Assembly: GCF_002261335.1 (NCBI RefSeq)
Contig: NZ_NEVL01000001.1
Coordinates: 558,001-622,000 of the forward strand
DNA: 64,000 bases
Direction of reading: 5' to 3'
Source: Bordetella genomosp. 1
Lineage (GTDB): Bacteria; Pseudomonadota; Gammaproteobacteria; Burkholderiales; Burkholderiaceae_B
Position numbers and translations under genes: made by a program
In this document: one piece after another, positions 63,010-64,000 of the stretch
How positions within the stretch are numbered: the stretch's first letter is position 1
Layout: the number at the start of each line of letters is the position of its first letter
The notes under the pieces: generated by a model
What the model saw: only the letters and a program-made list of their open reading frames with translations
Database searches by the model: none
What the model was told of the DNA's origin: nothing

Positions 63010-64000
63010 TCCGATTTCCGACCCTGACCTCCGTCTTCTCCGCGCGCCTGGCGCCGCTGGCGCTCGCGCTGCTGCTGGCCGGCTGCGCGGTGGGCCCCGA
63101 CTACCAGCGCCCCGCCATCGACGTGGGCGCCGGTTTCAAGGAAGGCGAGGGCACGGTGCCGGGCTGGAAGCGGGCGCAGCCCGCCGACCAGGTCGAGCGC
63201 GGCGAATGGTGGCGCGTCTACGGCGATGCCACGCTCGATGCCCTGATGGCCGACCTGAACACTGCCAACCAGACCGTGGCGCAGTCCGAGGCCAACTATC
63301 GCCAGGCCCAGGCGCTGGTGAATTCGGCGCGCTCGGCCTTCTTCCCGACGGTCGGCGCCGACGCCGGCCTGACCCGTGCCGGCAACGGCGCCAGCTCGCA
63401 GAGCACCGGCACCAGCACCTCGAATCAGTATTCCCTGAGCGGCAGCGTGAGCTGGGAGCTGGACGTGTGGGGCCGCATCCGGCGCCAGGTCGAATCGAGC
63501 CAGGCCTCCGCGGCGGCCAGCGGCGCCGATCTCGCGGCGACGCGCCTGAGCGCGCAGTCGGCGCTGGCGCAGAACTATCTGCAGCTGCGCATCCTCGACG
63601 AGCAGAAGCGCCTGCTGGACGCCACGGTGGCGGCCTACGAGCGCTCGCTGCAGCTCACGCGCAATCGCTACGAGGCCGGCGTGGCGGGCAAGGCCGACGT
63701 GGCCGTGGCCGAGACGCAGCTCGAGAACACGCGTGCGCAATCGATCGACCTCGATTGGCAGCGCGGCCAGTACGAGCACGCGATCGCCGTGCTGGTCGGC
63801 CTGGCGCCGTCGCGTTTCGCCTTGCCGCCCGCGCCGTTCACGCAGCAATTGCCCGAGATCCCGGTGGCCCTGCCCGCGACGCTGCTGGAGCGCCGGCCCG
63901 ACGTGGCTGCGGCCGAACGCCGTGCCGCAGCCGCCAACGCCGACATCGGCGTGGCCGTGGCCGCCTGGTTTCCCGACCTGACGCTGTCGGCCAGCGGCGG
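63006..64000 (+). CDS. NodT-family efflux outer-membrane lipoprotein, cut by the window edge
   Basis: The first 331 codons of an outer-membrane efflux lipoprotein of the NodT/OprM type. A lipobox LAGC puts the acylated Cys at residue 27, followed by [11 protein letters not shown], the family hallmark. OEP helices follow ([53 protein letters not shown]). The reading frame continues past the right edge. It overlaps mdtC by four bases, so it is the outer-membrane partner of this pump. Confidence 0.92.
   Translation, partial: MIRFPTLTSVFSARLAPLALALLLAGCAVGPDYQRPAIDVGAGFKEGEGTVPGWKRAQPADQVERGEWWRVYGDATLDALMADLNTANQTVAQSEANYRQAQALVNSARSAFFPTVGADAGLTRAGNGASSQSTGTSTSNQYSLSGSVSWELDVWGRIRRQVESSQASAAASGADLAATRLSAQSALAQNYLQLRILDEQKRLLDATVAAYERSLQLTRNRYEAGVAGKADVAVAETQLENTRAQSIDLDWQRGQYEHAIAVLVGLAPSRFALPPAPFTQQLPEIPVALPATLLERRPDVAAAERRAAAANADIGVAVAAWFPDLTLSASG

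Overview
This window is GC-rich (roughly two-thirds G+C), gene-dense chromosomal DNA from a betaproteobacterium of order Burkholderiales. It is most like the Alcaligenaceae (Bordetella/Achromobacter type). The evidence is a Bug-family solute receptor, a DUF3460-scpA-panC block, a ubiE / Tim44-like / ubiJ-ubiB block, a pilD-coaE-zapD block, and an aapJQMP-type amino-acid transporter. Genus and species cannot be fixed from the sequence alone. I see no insertion sequence, integrase, prophage, CRISPR array, tRNA or rRNA. Most of the window reads as ordinary vertically inherited chromosome, and I do not claim a wholly new system in it.

Layout. 1-5.3 kb: the pxpBCA 5-oxoproline hydrolysis genes with a VOC-fold gene, facing a LysR regulator, then serA. 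5.5-11.1 kb: a copper-resistance cluster read leftwards (copR-copS-copA-copB plus an exported DUF411 protein). 11.2-13.2 kb: phoBR. 13.4-19.5 kb (rightward): ubiE, a Tim44-like membrane protein, ubiJ-ubiB, a ferritin-like diiron protein preceded by a triple PHO-box-like element, and hldE2/rfaE2. 19.5-26.4 kb (leftward): an atypical PCMT-family methyltransferase with a TolC-like protein, thiG-thiD, and a vitamin B12 uptake pair (btuF-like, btuB-like) under a cobalamin riboswitch. 26.7-33.4 kb: cobalamin-dependent metH, a methyltransferase facing an XRE regulator, and mutY. 33.5-39.8 kb: a single-chain indolepyruvate:ferredoxin oxidoreductase, an isolated cheD, and ftsEX. 40-46 kb: aapJQMP, a Bug receptor and a small CopD-like membrane protein. 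46-49 kb: glpK with an MFS pump. 49-55 kb: DUF3460, scpA, panC, a LuxR-type HTH protein, an NlpE-like lipoprotein, a prepilin-peptidase-like protein, coaE and zapD. 55.5-64 kb: an mdtABC-type RND efflux operon ending in an outer-membrane lipoprotein cut by the window edge.

How the parts connect. The riboswitch, the B12 receptor and periplasmic binder, and the divergent B12-dependent methionine synthase form a cobalamin-centred neighbourhood. The Cop proteins form a periplasmic and outer-membrane copper detoxification module under their own two-component system. PhoB, encoded at 12.5-13.2 kb, is the likely regulator of the diiron gene at 18.0 kb. Several converging gene pairs are separated by long, perfect, bidirectional terminator palindromes.

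The items most worth a second look are: the PHO-box-controlled diiron protein; the Tat-exported Cys-rich DUF411 protein of the cop operon; the PCMT-like protein lacking the usual substrate motif; the prepilin-peptidase homologue that has lost its zinc cysteines; the promoter with an inverted repeat filling its spacer upstream of the Tim44-like gene; and the orphan cheD.
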